Origin: Robertmurraya siralis
Lineage (GTDB): Bacteria > Bacillota > Bacilli > Bacillales > Cytobacillaceae
NCBI RefSeq assembly: GCF_005502275.1
Contig: NZ_SWLZ01000034.1
Coordinates: 1 to 32,169 of the forward strand
Reading direction: 5' to 3'
Length of the DNA stretch: 32,169 bases
The first letter of the stretch is position 1, and the number at the start of each line of letters is the position of its first letter. Shown piece by piece: positions 1-8,917 of the stretch. The notes below the pieces were generated by a model. The model was not told the origin of the DNA and made no database searches. It saw only the letters and a program-made list of their open reading frames with translations. A program made the position numbers and the translations under genes.

Positions 1-201
1 CATAAACGGATTCAAACAAAACTAAAAACGAGCCCTGTTAATTATCGATTAAAATCAGCTTAATGACTGTTTTTATAAATGTCTACTTGACAGGTGCATG
101 TTCATACAAATATATCGGTCATAACAGGCCATAAATCGGTCTAGGATTGATGTTCATCAACTACTATGGTATCCCCAAAGTTTTATACTTTCTTATTTTT
201 G

Positions 202-230
202 AAAAAGGAGCTTGAGTAAATCAGGCTCCT
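202..230 (-). terminator. Intrinsic terminator of the sigma/anti-sigma operon
   Basis: A stem pairs 207-215 with 221-229 (GGAGC and TGA arms with one mismatch). On the minus strand it is followed by a run of five T. It lies just after the anti-sigma stop codon. The sequence at 1-201 has no convincing gene. Confidence 0.75.
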
Positions 231-241
231 TCTTGTTGCAC

Positions 242-1846
242 CTAGTATAGCGGCACCTTCCATTTTTCATCCAGCTTATGAAAACGTGTCACAGAAATCA
301 AATGGAGAGTAAACTCCTCCGGGACTTCCTCTAGATTATAGATAGTGAGTTCAACCGTTGTTTTGTATCTGCCGTTTTCATCCTTTTCATCGCTAACCCC
401 ACCACTACCATAAGTTTGATAGACTTTACCGTTTTGATCGACCAGCACCCATTGTCCAAATTCGGTAGCAGTGGCTTCTCTCCCACCCTCCATTTCAATT
501 TTCAACTTCTTTTCCTTTTTAAACGGGATTATTAATTTCTGTAATGAATATTCATTCTCCATCTTCACTTTTTTGAGTACCATATAATTGCCTTCATACT
601 CAAATGAAATTGGGTTTTGTTTTTGCTCCATCGGCTTGACTGTAATCGAAAAGTCAGCAGGAACTGTTTTTATCACACCATCCAGAACAAAAGTCATTTC
701 TTGATCGCTTTTTTTCGGGACAAAGTATTCATTCCAAGCGACGGATCCAAATTGAGACAAGCTTTCCCCTATTCCTTGTATTAAACCGACACTATTAGGA
801 TGTCCTTGACCATCTAGAAATGAGTTCTGATAGTAGACTGGATTTTCTTTTTGATCCTCAAGGTGATATTGAATGGCCGTTCCAAAATTCGTAAACGTAT
901 GAGCGATATCTTTCCCAAATCGACTCTCAAGCTTCTGAACTTCCGTTTCTATACGATTCCTTTCATCATCTGTAAAAGCCGTTTCATACACAATTTCATT
1001 AGTAGATGGAGCCAAACGAACCTCCTTCAATTTCAACTCAACGCCGTCACTGCTTGTTGCGAAGTCATGGAGCGCTAACTTTTCCGTAAACTTGAGACTT
1101 TCCCTTAAGTCAATCGGGATTTCTAATTCCCAATTTCCTTTAATCCCACTCAAATCAGTGATTTGAAGCTTTAATGTGAACTGTTCCAGGTCCGTATTCC
1201 GTAAGGAAAAGTCCATAATTCCATAATCATCTTCAGAATAGCCCCAGCTGACATTTTGAACCTCAAGGCGTTTTCCGTTTTGATCTAGCCCATAAATTTC
1301 ATACTCTGTAAAGTCAGGATCATGAAATTTTCCATCTTCGTTCAATACTTGGTAAGATAATGCAATCCGGGAAGCATCCGCCACAACGTCTTCCACTTTA
1401 AAAGTCAACCCCTGATCCGTTACCTCAGCATTAACTCTTTTCGCAAAGCCAGCATCAGAAGCCATTCTTAAACCTTCATCAACCTGTTCAGTTGAAAATA
1501 ACCCCCCTACCCATTCCGCAAAGCTAGGGTGCAATTTGGTTGTAACTCCAAAAGCTAAAAAAATGGTAGCAGCAGCGATTAAACCGCGCTTCCACAACCT
1601 TCCTCGCTTTTGTTTTTGCCCTTGTTCATACGGCTCAAGCTGACCCAAAACCAGCGCTTCAAAATTATCTGGTAAAGTTGGATTCTTTAATGTCTCTTGT
1701 AAAAATAATGATTCTTGTTCAAGTGCCTCCACGACTGTAGCGCAGTCCTTACACTTTTCTACATGAACCTCTATCTCTTTCATTTCCTCTTCTTCAAGCA
1801 GGTTATCAACATACTGGGATAACTTATCTATTACTGGACAGTTCAT
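242..1846 (-). CDS. Transmembrane anti-sigma factor, zinc-finger plus DUF4179
   Basis: A 534-residue protein that probably holds the ECF sigma factor encoded just upstream at the membrane. Residues 1-40 form a putative zinc-binding anti-sigma domain with the HxxxCxxC pattern at H28, C32 and C35. One membrane segment at about 88-105 follows a basic stretch, and the remaining 430 residues would be extracellular. That outer part starts with a DUF4179-like region and continues as beta-rich sequence, as in other long Bacillus anti-sigma factors. The start is supported by an AGGAGG-type site six bases upstream. The gene overlaps the sigma gene by 23 bp, which suggests translational coupling. The signal sensed outside is unknown. 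Assignment to the family is strong; the partner relationship is inferred from the overlap. Confidence 0.88.
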   Translation of the reverse strand: MNCPVIDKLSQYVDNLLEEEEMKEIEVHVEKCKDCATVVEALEQESLFLQETLKNPTLPDNFEALVLGQLEPYEQGQKQKRGRLWKRGLIAAATIFLAFGVTTKLHPSFAEWVGGLFSTEQVDEGLRMASDAGFAKRVNAEVTDQGLTFKVEDVVADASRIALSYQVLNEDGKFHDPDFTEYEIYGLDQNGKRLEVQNVSWGYSEDDYGIMDFSLRNTDLEQFTLKLQITDLSGIKGNWELEIPIDLRESLKFTEKLALHDFATSSDGVELKLKEVRLAPSTNEIVYETAFTDDERNRIETEVQKLESRFGKDIAHTFTNFGTAIQYHLEDQKENPVYYQNSFLDGQGHPNSVGLIQGIGESLSQFGSVAWNEYFVPKKSDQEMTFVLDGVIKTVPADFSITVKPMEQKQNPISFEYEGNYMVLKKVKMENEYSLQKLIIPFKKEKKLKIEMEGGREATATEFGQWVLVDQNGKVYQTYGSGGVSDEKDENGRYKTTVELTIYNLEEVPEEFTLHLISVTRFHKLDEKWKVPLY

Positions 1847-2390
1847 CGAAATAACCTCCTTCTTGTTTCACCGTTTCTCTCATTTTTTTCTTAGCACGAA
1901 ACAGTTTATTTCTCACCGTAGAAAGGGGGATATCAAGCAATTCACTAATCTCTTGATAGCTTAGCTCATTCACATACCTAAGCAGAATAATCATCCTTTC
2001 ATCTTCTGGTAAAGTCCCCACTAAACGCTCCAATTGTCTATTTTTTTCTTTTTGAAGATAGACGATCTCCGGATGATTCCCGTTCACTACATCTTCTTCC
2101 TTCACCTCGGAAGACTTCATTTGATGGCTCTTTTTTCGAAATTCATCCATGCAATGGTTGATCGCAATGCGATACAACCAGCTTGAAAACGATCCTTTTT
2201 CTTCATATTTATCTAAGCGGTGATATACCTTTATAAACACTTCCTGAACTAAATCCTGCGCGTCCGCTGGATTTTTTGTCATTCTCAAAACAGTGGCATA
2301 TAATGGGTTTTTATATTTACGAATAAGATGAGCATATGCTTTTTTATTTCCTGCAAGAACTTCCTTAATCCAATTCAAATCCTCTTCCAT
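1824..2390 (-). CDS. ECF-type RNA polymerase sigma factor
   Basis: A 188-residue sigma-70 family protein with region 2 (the DAQDLVQEVFIKVY helix, then the FSSWLYRIAINHCMD motif) and region 4 near the C-terminus (LPEDERMIILLRYV, then an HTH around LSYQEISELLDIPLSTV). It is SigW/SigV-like in size and domain content. The start at 2390 (MEEDLNW) is chosen because AAGGAGG lies five bases before it; a longer frame from 2414 would place that site inside the gene. It forms an operon with the anti-sigma gene, overlapping it by 23 bp. Upstream, around 2434-2462 on the minus strand, there is a GAAAT...CGTTA arrangement with about 17 bp spacing. This loosely resembles an ECF promoter and would fit autoregulation, but it is weak. 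Confidence 0.93.
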   Translation of the reverse strand: MEEDLNWIKEVLAGNKKAYAHLIRKYKNPLYATVLRMTKNPADAQDLVQEVFIKVYHRLDKYEEKGSFSSWLYRIAINHCMDEFRKKSHQMKSSEVKEEDVVNGNHPEIVYLQKEKNRQLERLVGTLPEDERMIILLRYVNELSYQEISELLDIPLSTVRNKLFRAKKKMRETVKQEGGYFDELSSNR

Positions 2391-2501
2391 TTTGACCTCC
2401 TTACTAAAAACCATGGTTTATAGTCATATGTTATAACGAGTGATGCTCGAAAAAAATTTCGCATTAATAAAACTTTCCTTTTGGTTTTAATAGGAAACGA
2501 C

Positions 2502-2540
2502 AAAAAGAACAGAGATGCAAATCAAGTCTCTGTTCCTTTT
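2502..2540 (-). terminator. Intrinsic terminator after the CHAT-like gene
   Basis: A perfect 9-bp stem (2507-2515 with 2527-2535) with an 11-base loop. The minus strand continues into five T, the plus strand into CCTTTT, so it may act in both directions. It separates the CHAT-like gene from the sigma operon. Confidence 0.8.
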
Positions 2541-2550
2541 ATTTCTCGAC

Positions 2551-3105
2551 TTATTTACCCTTAATTTCACTAGAGTACCATTCATACAAACACGTTTCCT
2601 GATCTGTTGATTTCGCTAGCTCATATGCTTCCTTTTCACTTCTTTGATTAGACAATAGTTCGTAAAAAAAGCGAATAATAAAATAAAATGTAGCATCTCC
2701 GTCGATATAATCCTTCGGACCTATGTATGCTCTACAACCAATTTTTAGAAATGCATTTGCCAATTCAGGATCTCCTAATGTACAACCATTCCCGATAACC
2801 AATTGATTATTTAGTCTGCCATATTCAAGAATTTCCGTCGCACCAAAATTCTTTCTTGGTTCATTATCCTCATAAACCATTTCTCCAAGCTCCGGCATCA
2901 CTAATTCGCCTTCAACTCCATGAAAAGAAAGAATCATATAGTCACTTTCGTTCTCAGATATTATATTAATCAGGTCGTTTGGACGTCCAATCCAATATGT
3001 TAATACACGCACATTAAAGGCCTCTAAACCGGCACGTATCGCCTGTGCTTCAAGAGCACTATCAGGACCGACAACTAGTGTAACATCTATACTTGGAATA
3101 CTCAT
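2551..3105 (-). CDS. Small stand-alone CHAT/caspase-like protein
   Basis: A 184-residue protein without a signal peptide or membrane segment. It shows the pattern of a caspase-haemoglobinase fold: a hydrophobic strand ending in SFHG (H62), then a strand ending in GNGC (C108). After that comes an ELANAFLKIGCRAYIGP segment and a helix ending in FFYELL, closely matching the layout after the catalytic Cys in CHAT and gingipain-type domains. H62 and C108 would be the dyad. There is no partner domain (no TPR, NACHT or repeats), so the protein is little more than the catalytic fold. A GGGGGAG site supports the start, and a terminator follows. It lies next to the ECF sigma operon but as a separate unit. 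Substrate and role are unknown; the fold call is by motif only. Confidence 0.6.
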   Translation of the reverse strand: MSIPSIDVTLVVGPDSALEAQAIRAGLEAFNVRVLTYWIGRPNDLINIISENESDYMILSFHGVEGELVMPELGEMVYEDNEPRKNFGATEILEYGRLNNQLVIGNGCTLGDPELANAFLKIGCRAYIGPKDYIDGDATFYFIIRFFYELLSNQRSEKEAYELAKSTDQETCLYEWYSSEIKGK

Positions 3106-3465
3106 AAAAAACTCCCCCTAATATAATCACTAGTTAAATTTTAACATTAAATTTGTTGTTCTTCATTCTCCCCAGTATTTCTCACTTTTGGCATATTATT
3201 AATGAATAAAACAAACCTTTTCGCTTTACTATAGAGAAGAACGGGAAACGAAAAACATTACCAAAGAAAGGCGCCTTCGAATCTGCAAAGATGGAAGCTC
3301 TCGGTTCTCCTCGAATATTCTCGTAATAGGCTGCTCAGACATTGTTCATTGTAAAAATCCGAATACCGATTTACTGGGGCTTAAGTAAATACTCATAAGA
3401 ATAGTGAGCCACAACTTTTCACGAACCAAAATGAGTGAGGGCAACCAAATTGGTTACCCTCTGTT
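3106..3465. other. Intergenic region with one terminator hairpin
   Basis: About 360 bp without a credible gene. Near 3437-3461 a hairpin (GAGGG and AACCA arms, 4-base loop) ends the DUF1540 transcript; its T-run is better on the plus strand (CTGTTTT) than on the minus strand. The rest, 3180-3430, holds nothing I recognise. The promoter of the CHAT-like gene must lie near 3106-3170, an AT-rich stretch. Confidence 0.5.
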
Positions 3466-3621
3466 TTAAACCTCAAGCTCGAATGTTTTACAGTCGGTTT
3501 CCTCACTTGTAGAAGCTTTGTTCCCTTTATGGCTTACTACATAGATGGCATCTGCATGACATTTGTTCCCGTGACCCCAATACGTACAGTTGTTTACTTC
3601 ACATAGAACATCTTTTGCCAA
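3466..3621 (-). CDS. DUF1540 domain protein, small cysteine-rich
   Basis: A 51-residue protein with the DUF1540 pattern: VLCEVNNCTYWGHGNKC, then ADAIYVVSH and a final ETDCKTFE. The four cysteines could bind a metal, but that is not shown for this protein. I place the start at the TTG at 3621 (giving MAKDVLCEVNNC) because a GGGGGGTGAG site lies directly upstream. The in-frame ATG at 3651 lies before that site and would add ten residues not typical of the family. Members are common in spore-forming Firmicutes; the function is unknown. Confidence 0.8.
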   Translation of the reverse strand: MAKDVLCEVNNCTYWGHGNKCHADAIYVVSHKGNKASTSEETDCKTFELEV

Positions 3622-3698
3622 GATACTCACCCCCCTTTTCTTATCATTCACTGAAAAAAGGTGCTGATACTTCGTTTAGAAGTGTAAGTTTTTCTATT

Positions 3699-4259
3699 TT
3701 AAGACGATAATGACAAATGATCGTAATACTTCTTTTTACGGTAGAAGGATGCCAGTTTTCCTTGAAATTCTAATTGAAAATCTTTTATGTCTTCGAAGTC
3801 ATGCGGCGCCACAAAAGATGGTGGCTTTCTTAACTGAACAATTCCGCTATTGCTTAAAGCAGTCGCGACAAATTCTGAACAAAAATAAGCATTTTTGCGG
3901 TGAAGTTCCTTTTTTAACATAAAAGCAAAAAGACCGATAAAGTTGTAACGGTAAAGATGTTCATGAACTTCTATTTCTTTAAGAAAGGTTTGGATTTGCT
4001 GGTATTGCCTTTCTGAAACTGTACAACTGTAAATAACACAATCCGCATCTCGAAGGGGTCCGATATTGATATTTTCTTTTACAAACCCACCAATAAAAGG
4101 GTTTTTTGGACGTTTCCTCCCAAAACTATAAACTTCCGTTAAATTTGGGTCGAGTGAAAGCGAAGCATGATTATAGGTCTTCTTTGTATAAAGCCGAATC
4201 ACCCTTGTTAGAACAGTTCCAGTATCAGTTAAAAGAATATATATTTTTCTATCCTTCAT
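3699..4259 (-). CDS. YiiX-like permuted NlpC/P60 cysteine hydrolase
   Basis: A 186-residue protein with the circularly permuted papain-like (YiiX/YebB) order: the catalytic His comes first (YNHASLSLD, H31) and the Cys later (YFCSEFVATAL, C127). The family hydrolyses amide or ester bonds in lipids or peptides; this member's substrate is unknown. No signal peptide is visible, so it is probably cytoplasmic. The start is backed by AAGGGGAA seven bases upstream. It is transcribed in the same direction as the DUF1540 gene, with a 77-bp gap. Confidence 0.72.
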   Translation of the reverse strand: MKDRKIYILLTDTGTVLTRVIRLYTKKTYNHASLSLDPNLTEVYSFGRKRPKNPFIGGFVKENINIGPLRDADCVIYSCTVSERQYQQIQTFLKEIEVHEHLYRYNFIGLFAFMLKKELHRKNAYFCSEFVATALSNSGIVQLRKPPSFVAPHDFEDIKDFQLEFQGKLASFYRKKKYYDHLSLSS

Positions 4260-4649
4260 TGCAAATTCCCCTTTTAAATTTCGGTCTCTGTACTACCATA
4301 TTAAAGGGTACATAGCAAACTCTATAAGCGGCTTAAGCAATAGATTACTCTCAGACTTAAGACGGATAACGGATAAACAGCCATTAAGCTGCCAATGAAT
4401 CCTAGTGAAAGGATAAAATGGCGCCAAATCACCTTGAAGTTACGTTCGATTTGAGCGAATAGTGCTTTGATTCGGACTTTCGCTCGAACCTTTGGCTGAA
4501 TGGAACACCGATTACAGACTTTCCCACGATCAGCCAACTTTCACTCAGTCTAAATAAAACAAAAATCTCTGAAACAGGCTAAAAAGTATTCTTGATTGCA
4601 AAATCATAAAAAAACCGAAGGGGACAATCCCCTTCGGTTCATCAAATCA
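4260..4649. other. Intergenic region, no convincing gene
   Basis: About 390 bp between the YiiX-like gene and swrC. A 71-codon minus-strand frame (4322-4537) begins with TTG and has only a poor ribosome site. Its translation has a vague resemblance to the C-terminal end of a DDE transposase, too weak to call. The only firm element is the swrC terminator at 4605-4638. Confidence 0.4.
4605..4638 (-). terminator. Intrinsic terminator of swrC
   Basis: A perfect 10-bp GC-rich stem (4614-4623 with 4629-4638, 5-base loop) followed on the minus strand by seven or more T. It lies 12 bases after the swrC stop. Confidence 0.92.
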
Positions 4650-7600
4650 TTAGTTTTCTTCTATTTCTTTACGGTTTTTCTTGAACATTTTTGATAAAAT
4701 TTCATACACAATTGGAACGACGATTAATGTCAGTAACGTGGAACTTGTTAACCCACCGATAACTGTAATTGCCAGCCCTTTTGAGATAAGGCCTCCGCCG
4801 CCTGTTCCAAATGCTAACGGTATTAAAGCACCGATAGTTGCAATAGCCGTCATTAAGATTGGACGCAGACGAGTAGCACCCGCTTCGAGTATGGCTTCAC
4901 GCATGGTCATACCATCACGTTCCATATGAATAATTCGGTCAACTAATACAATCGCATTGGTGACGACTATCCCAATTAACATTAACAGCCCCATCATGAC
5001 GGATACAGAAATCGTTTCTCCAGCAATTAACAAGCCGACAAATGAACCGATAACCGCAAACGGTAGTGAGAATAGGATAGCAAATGGCGCTAATCCTTCA
5101 CCAAAGGTAACGACAAGAATGAAGTAGACAATTGCAATCGCAGCAAGCATTGCAACACCAAGCTGTGTAAAGGTTTCCGTCATGTCAGCAGCTACACCAG
5201 CGACATCAACACGGACTCCTTTTGGCAAGTCTAACTCATCAATTGCTTTGTCAATTTCCGCTGTTGTTTTAGAAATATCCTTATCCAGGATTGTACCAGA
5301 CACTGAAGCGTAGTATTCTCCTTTACTCCTTGCAAGTGTGTTAAGAGTTGTGCCTTCCTCAACCGTTACTAGTTCAGAAAGCGGCATCGTTGTTCCAAGC
5401 GCTGTTGGCACTTGCTGGTCTAGCATTTCTTTGATGGACTTAGGCTGCTGATCTTCTTGCTCGTGCTGAACAATAACCTCTAGCGTATTTCCATCCTTTT
5501 CAATCGTCGTTAACACTTCTTTTGTATGATCAGGGCTTAACATCATAACAATTTGTCCTGCTGTTAAACCATATTGAAGCAATTCATCTTGTTCCACTTT
5601 AAATGTATGCTCAACATAAGCATCTTCCGCAGTTGATGATACATCCTCAAGACCGCCATTTTCGTTCATGACGTCTTCAACCATTATCACCGCTTCATTT
5701 AAACGGTCTAAATTTTCACTATAGAAAGTGTAGCTGACTTCATTGGTTGACATATTCATGGATGCGAAATCTTGGCTCTTCCATTCTCCGCTATGGTCGA
5801 TGTTGAACACATAATCTTCAATTTTTTCTCGAACGTCTGGGAAGTTATCCATATCCGGATCAAAGATGAGATACATTAAAGCACCGCCAGCTCCGCCACC
5901 CATCATCGCTGTCATCATATCTGCACTATCGCTATCTGTTACTGATACTTGTAAAATATCTATGTCTTCACGCTTTAATAGTTCTTGCTCCACCTCTTCA
6001 ACATTGGCCAATGTTTCATCAAGAAGCTCACCGGTTTGTGGAGTGTACGTTAAATACATCACTTTCTCTTCTTCGCTTCCCATGAAGCTAAAGCCGATTA
6101 ATGGAGTTAAGGCTAAGCTTCCTGCTAATAAAACAACCGCAATGATTGAAGTAATAATCTTGTGATTCAGCGATTTCTCGAGAACCTTTCTATACCATTT
6201 GGATAATTTGCCGGAATCTTTATGACTGCTTTCCGTTTTTTCTCCGTATAGCTTCTTCTTAAACAAGAAGTGAGAAAGGGCTGGAACAATTGTAATCGCA
6301 ACAAGTAATGAAGCACCAAGTGCAAATGACATCGTTAAGGCAAATGGAACAAACAATTCACCGACCATGCCACCAACAAATACAAGTGGGGCAAAGACCG
6401 CTACCGTTACTAACGTTGACGATAAAATCGGTTTAAACATCTCTATCGTCGCTTCACGCACTAAAGCACGGCCTGTCAGTTTCTCCCCTTTTAAATGGAG
6501 TCGTCGATAAATATTTTCGACGACGACAATCGAGTCATCGATAACACGGCCGATTGCCACCGTAATTGCTCCAAGAGTCATTATGTTAAGCGTAATATCC
6601 ATCCAGTTTAAAATCATTAATGCCATGAAAATCGAAACCGGAATCGACACGATGGAAATAATCGTTGATTTAAAATCTCGTAAGAATAAGAGAATAATTA
6701 AAACAGCAATTAAACCACCAAATAACGCCTTCTCTACCATCGTAATGACGGAGTCCTTAATTGGCTCCCCCTGATCAAGAGAAACATCGACAATGAGTCC
6801 ATCAATATTTTTCATTTCCTCGTCTACTAGATCTTTTACAGCGTCTACAACATCAACAGTGTTCGCCTGTTGGCCTTTTATAATTTGAATTGCAATTGCA
6901 TCTTCCCCATTTGTACGAGATACAGATTGTACTTTACCAACTAAGTCAATAGTGGCGATATCACTTAATTTTACAAAAGGAAGCTGCTGTGTCTCAGTAG
7001 GTGTAACAGGAATTAACATTTCCTTTAACTCGTCTTCTGTCATAAATTTTCCATCTACAGAGACAGCTTGTTCACCATCTTCGAACTCAAATAAACCTAA
7101 CGAAACAGCCATGTCACTTGCCTGAATCATTTGTTTAACATCATCTTCTGTCAAGCCAAATTCAGCCATTTTCTCTTCATCATAGGTAAGCTCTACTTCT
7201 TCAATATGCTGACCAGTAATCGTAGCAGAAGCTACTCCATCAATCTTTTCAATTTTTGGAAGCAAAACATCTTCCACAGTGGAAGTCAATTCTACAATAT
7301 CTTCTGTTTGACTGCTTACACTCAGAGCGACTACAGGCATCATATTCATGCTAATCGCTGTAATTGCTGGCTCTTGTGCACCCTCTGGTAATTCTACAGA
7401 ATCCAGAGCAGACTGAAGGGCACGTTTTGCCTCATCCATATCAATGCCATAATCATACTCTACTTGAATATTTGACATGTTAGAATATGAATTGGAATAA
7501 ACCGATTTTACATCCTCTAAATTCTCGATTGCCTTCTCCAAAGGGATTGACACATCTTCCATCACCTGTTCAGGAGTAGCACCAGGATACACATCCATAA

Positions 7601-7742
7601 CCATTAAATATGGGATGGAGATATCCGGAATGGTTTCCATGTTCATTCGTGTTCCGGAATAAATCCCAGAAGCAGTTATTATAATCGTTAGCAACCAAAC
7701 TGCTAGTTTATTTTTCAATACAAAGTTGACTAGATTTTTCAC
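4650..7742 (-). CDS. swrC: SwrC-type RND efflux transporter (AcrB/MMPL superfamily)
   Basis: A 1030-residue inner-membrane exporter using the proton gradient. It has the RND layout: one N-terminal helix (FVLKNKLAVWLLTIIITASG), a large outer loop, helices 2-6 near residues 330-530, a second outer loop, and helices 8-12 at the end. The N-terminus and YPGATPEQV motif match B. subtilis SwrC (YerP), which is linked to surfactin resistance and swarming. I prefer the GTG start at 7742 because it gives the N-terminus of SwrC (MKNLVNFVLKNK); an ATG at 7778 would add 12 residues with no good site before it. The second outer loop has a Met/Gly-rich patch (MMTAMMGGGAGG). Likely repressed by the divergent TetR gene. 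The family is certain; the substrate is inferred. Confidence 0.93.
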   Translation of the reverse strand: MKNLVNFVLKNKLAVWLLTIIITASGIYSGTRMNMETIPDISIPYLMVMDVYPGATPEQVMEDVSIPLEKAIENLEDVKSVYSNSYSNMSNIQVEYDYGIDMDEAKRALQSALDSVELPEGAQEPAITAISMNMMPVVALSVSSQTEDIVELTSTVEDVLLPKIEKIDGVASATITGQHIEEVELTYDEEKMAEFGLTEDDVKQMIQASDMAVSLGLFEFEDGEQAVSVDGKFMTEDELKEMLIPVTPTETQQLPFVKLSDIATIDLVGKVQSVSRTNGEDAIAIQIIKGQQANTVDVVDAVKDLVDEEMKNIDGLIVDVSLDQGEPIKDSVITMVEKALFGGLIAVLIILLFLRDFKSTIISIVSIPVSIFMALMILNWMDITLNIMTLGAITVAIGRVIDDSIVVVENIYRRLHLKGEKLTGRALVREATIEMFKPILSSTLVTVAVFAPLVFVGGMVGELFVPFALTMSFALGASLLVAITIVPALSHFLFKKKLYGEKTESSHKDSGKLSKWYRKVLEKSLNHKIITSIIAVVLLAGSLALTPLIGFSFMGSEEEKVMYLTYTPQTGELLDETLANVEEVEQELLKREDIDILQVSVTDSDSADMMTAMMGGGAGGALMYLIFDPDMDNFPDVREKIEDYVFNIDHSGEWKSQDFASMNMSTNEVSYTFYSENLDRLNEAVIMVEDVMNENGGLEDVSSTAEDAYVEHTFKVEQDELLQYGLTAGQIVMMLSPDHTKEVLTTIEKDGNTLEVIVQHEQEDQQPKSIKEMLDQQVPTALGTTMPLSELVTVEEGTTLNTLARSKGEYYASVSGTILDKDISKTTAEIDKAIDELDLPKGVRVDVAGVAADMTETFTQLGVAMLAAIAIVYFILVVTFGEGLAPFAILFSLPFAVIGSFVGLLIAGETISVSVMMGLLMLIGIVVTNAIVLVDRIIHMERDGMTMREAILEAGATRLRPILMTAIATIGALIPLAFGTGGGGLISKGLAITVIGGLTSSTLLTLIVVPIVYEILSKMFKKNRKEIEEN

Positions 7743-7784
7743 TGTTACACCTGCCCTAAATTGACTTATGAAACTCAATTACTT

Positions 7785-7813
7785 ATAATAATGACTACTC
7801 GGTCATTTGTCAA
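7785..7813 (-). promoter_or_regulatory. swrC promoter with a TetR-type operator in its spacer
   Basis: On the minus strand a consensus -35 TTGACA (7808-7813) is followed, after exactly 17 bp, by -10 TATTAT (7785-7790). The spacer holds the imperfect palindrome ATGACTACTCGGTCAT (7791-7806), with perfect 5-bp outer arms. A TetR dimer bound here would block RNA polymerase. The regulator gene begins 28 bp beyond the -35, so it may repress itself as well. Confidence 0.8.
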
Positions 7814-7840
7814 CGAATTAATCTAGGAGCGAATTAAAAA

Positions 7841-8677
7841 ATGGCTAAAAAACAATTAATTATGGAGAAGGCGCTTGAACTCTTCGCCAAGCAAGGATTC
7901 GAAGCCACATCCGTTCAACAAATAACAGAATACTGCGGAATTTCCAAGGGAGCTTTCTATCTCGCCTACAAATCAAAGGATGAGTTAATACTCGCCTTAC
8001 TTGACCATTTCATGGAACAGTATATCTCCGATATTGACTATACGGTCAAAAATACGGAAAATGAAAGCCTTTTATTTTCCTTTTATCATTCCGCATTTCA
8101 AACTGTTCAGGAGCACTCTAATTTTGCCAAGCTTATCATTAAAGAACAAGCGCAAACCTTTAACGGTGATCTGTTCAACAAAATGCAATATTATGACCAA
8201 CTATTAGAACAACTGATCGTGACTTTAATAGAGCGGTTATTTGGCAACACCATCATCAAATATGATTTGGTCTCCACAATAAGAGGTTTTATGAATGTTT
8301 ATACAGGCTTATTGCTATTTCACAATATTCCTTTCGATATTGATCATTTATCACGATCACTTTCAGAAAAAACAAAGGTGCTTGCTGAACATTGCACCAT
8401 ACCTTTTTTTACGGAAGAAATATCAATGTTTATTAAAAAGCATCGAATTAATAAAGAAATATCCAAAGGGGAAATCCTTGAAATTTTGGAGCAGAAAATA
8501 AAAGAACTGGAAGCATCCATCGAAAAAGAGTCCCTGCTATTATTGAGAGAAGAAATTATCAATCCAACGCATCACTCTGCCATTATTGCAGGTTTATTGG
8601 AAAATATCCGCAGTCATCCCCATTGTAAATGGGTTGCTTATTTATTAAGAAATTATTTTGGCTATGGAAAAAATTAG
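7841..8677 (+). CDS. TetR-family regulator with extended C-terminus
   Basis: A 278-residue repressor. Residues 1-50 form the TetR DNA-binding domain (ALELFAKQGFEATSVQQI, then the recognition helix GISKGAFYLAYKSKDEL). The ligand domain fills residues 55-190. A helical extension of about 80 residues follows, including a charged coiled-coil-like part (EILEQKIKELEASIEKE) and a tail near HPHCKW. That makes it much longer than the usual 190-210 residues but close to B. subtilis YerO, the regulator next to swrC (yerP). A TAGGAG site precedes the ATG. It is divergent from swrC and shares a 98-bp control region with it. The role as swrC repressor is inferred from position and operator. Confidence 0.88.
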   Translation: MAKKQLIMEKALELFAKQGFEATSVQQITEYCGISKGAFYLAYKSKDELILALLDHFMEQYISDIDYTVKNTENESLLFSFYHSAFQTVQEHSNFAKLIIKEQAQTFNGDLFNKMQYYDQLLEQLIVTLIERLFGNTIIKYDLVSTIRGFMNVYTGLLLFHNIPFDIDHLSRSLSEKTKVLAEHCTIPFFTEEISMFIKKHRINKEISKGEILEILEQKIKELEASIEKESLLLLREEIINPTHHSAIIAGLLENIRSHPHCKWVAYLLRNYFGYGKN

Positions 8678-8710
8678 GTGGCACTTAATAATAAGGTAAC
8701 ACCTTTTTTA
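8676..8710 (+). terminator. Terminator after the TetR gene
   Basis: Arms AGGTG (8676-8680) and CACCT (8700-8704), with a partly paired middle, are followed by seven T. It overlaps the stop codon by two bases. The sequence from 8711 to 8865 holds no gene I can support. Confidence 0.55.
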
Positions 8711-8865
8711 TTAACGCATAATAAATTACATTGTTGACGGCACATCAGCCTTTATAGATGCTGTCTAAAAAGGCATAGCAATTGCACCGTTATAATAGCT
8801 AATTGATAAAATTGCAATTTTTACCTATATTGAGCAAGAGGCTTCACTGCCAACAGCGCATGGGA

Positions 8866-8894
8866 TTGAAAGAGTCTTTTATTTTTTATACAAT
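8866..8894 (+). promoter_or_regulatory. Promoter of the riboswitch-NUDIX transcript
   Basis: -35 TTGAAA (8866-8871), a 17-bp spacer and -10 TACAAT (8889-8894). Transcription would start near 8901, about 20 bases before the aptamer. Confidence 0.7.
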
Positions 8895-8917
8895 AATAGT
8901 AAAATAAAAATGAACTG

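Noticed and set aside
84-120. TTGACA followed by an AT-rich -10-like stretch on the plus strand
   Set aside because: No gene follows on that strand, so a functional promoter is not supported.
4322-4537. 71-codon minus-strand frame with a transposase-like feel
   Set aside because: TTG start, poor ribosome site and no motif strong enough to name a family. It is described only as part of the intergenic region.
8720-8865. Possible remnant coding sequence before the riboswitch promoter
   Set aside because: A short frame reads like a protein end (LPTAHGIERVFYFL), but it has stops on both sides and I recognise no family.
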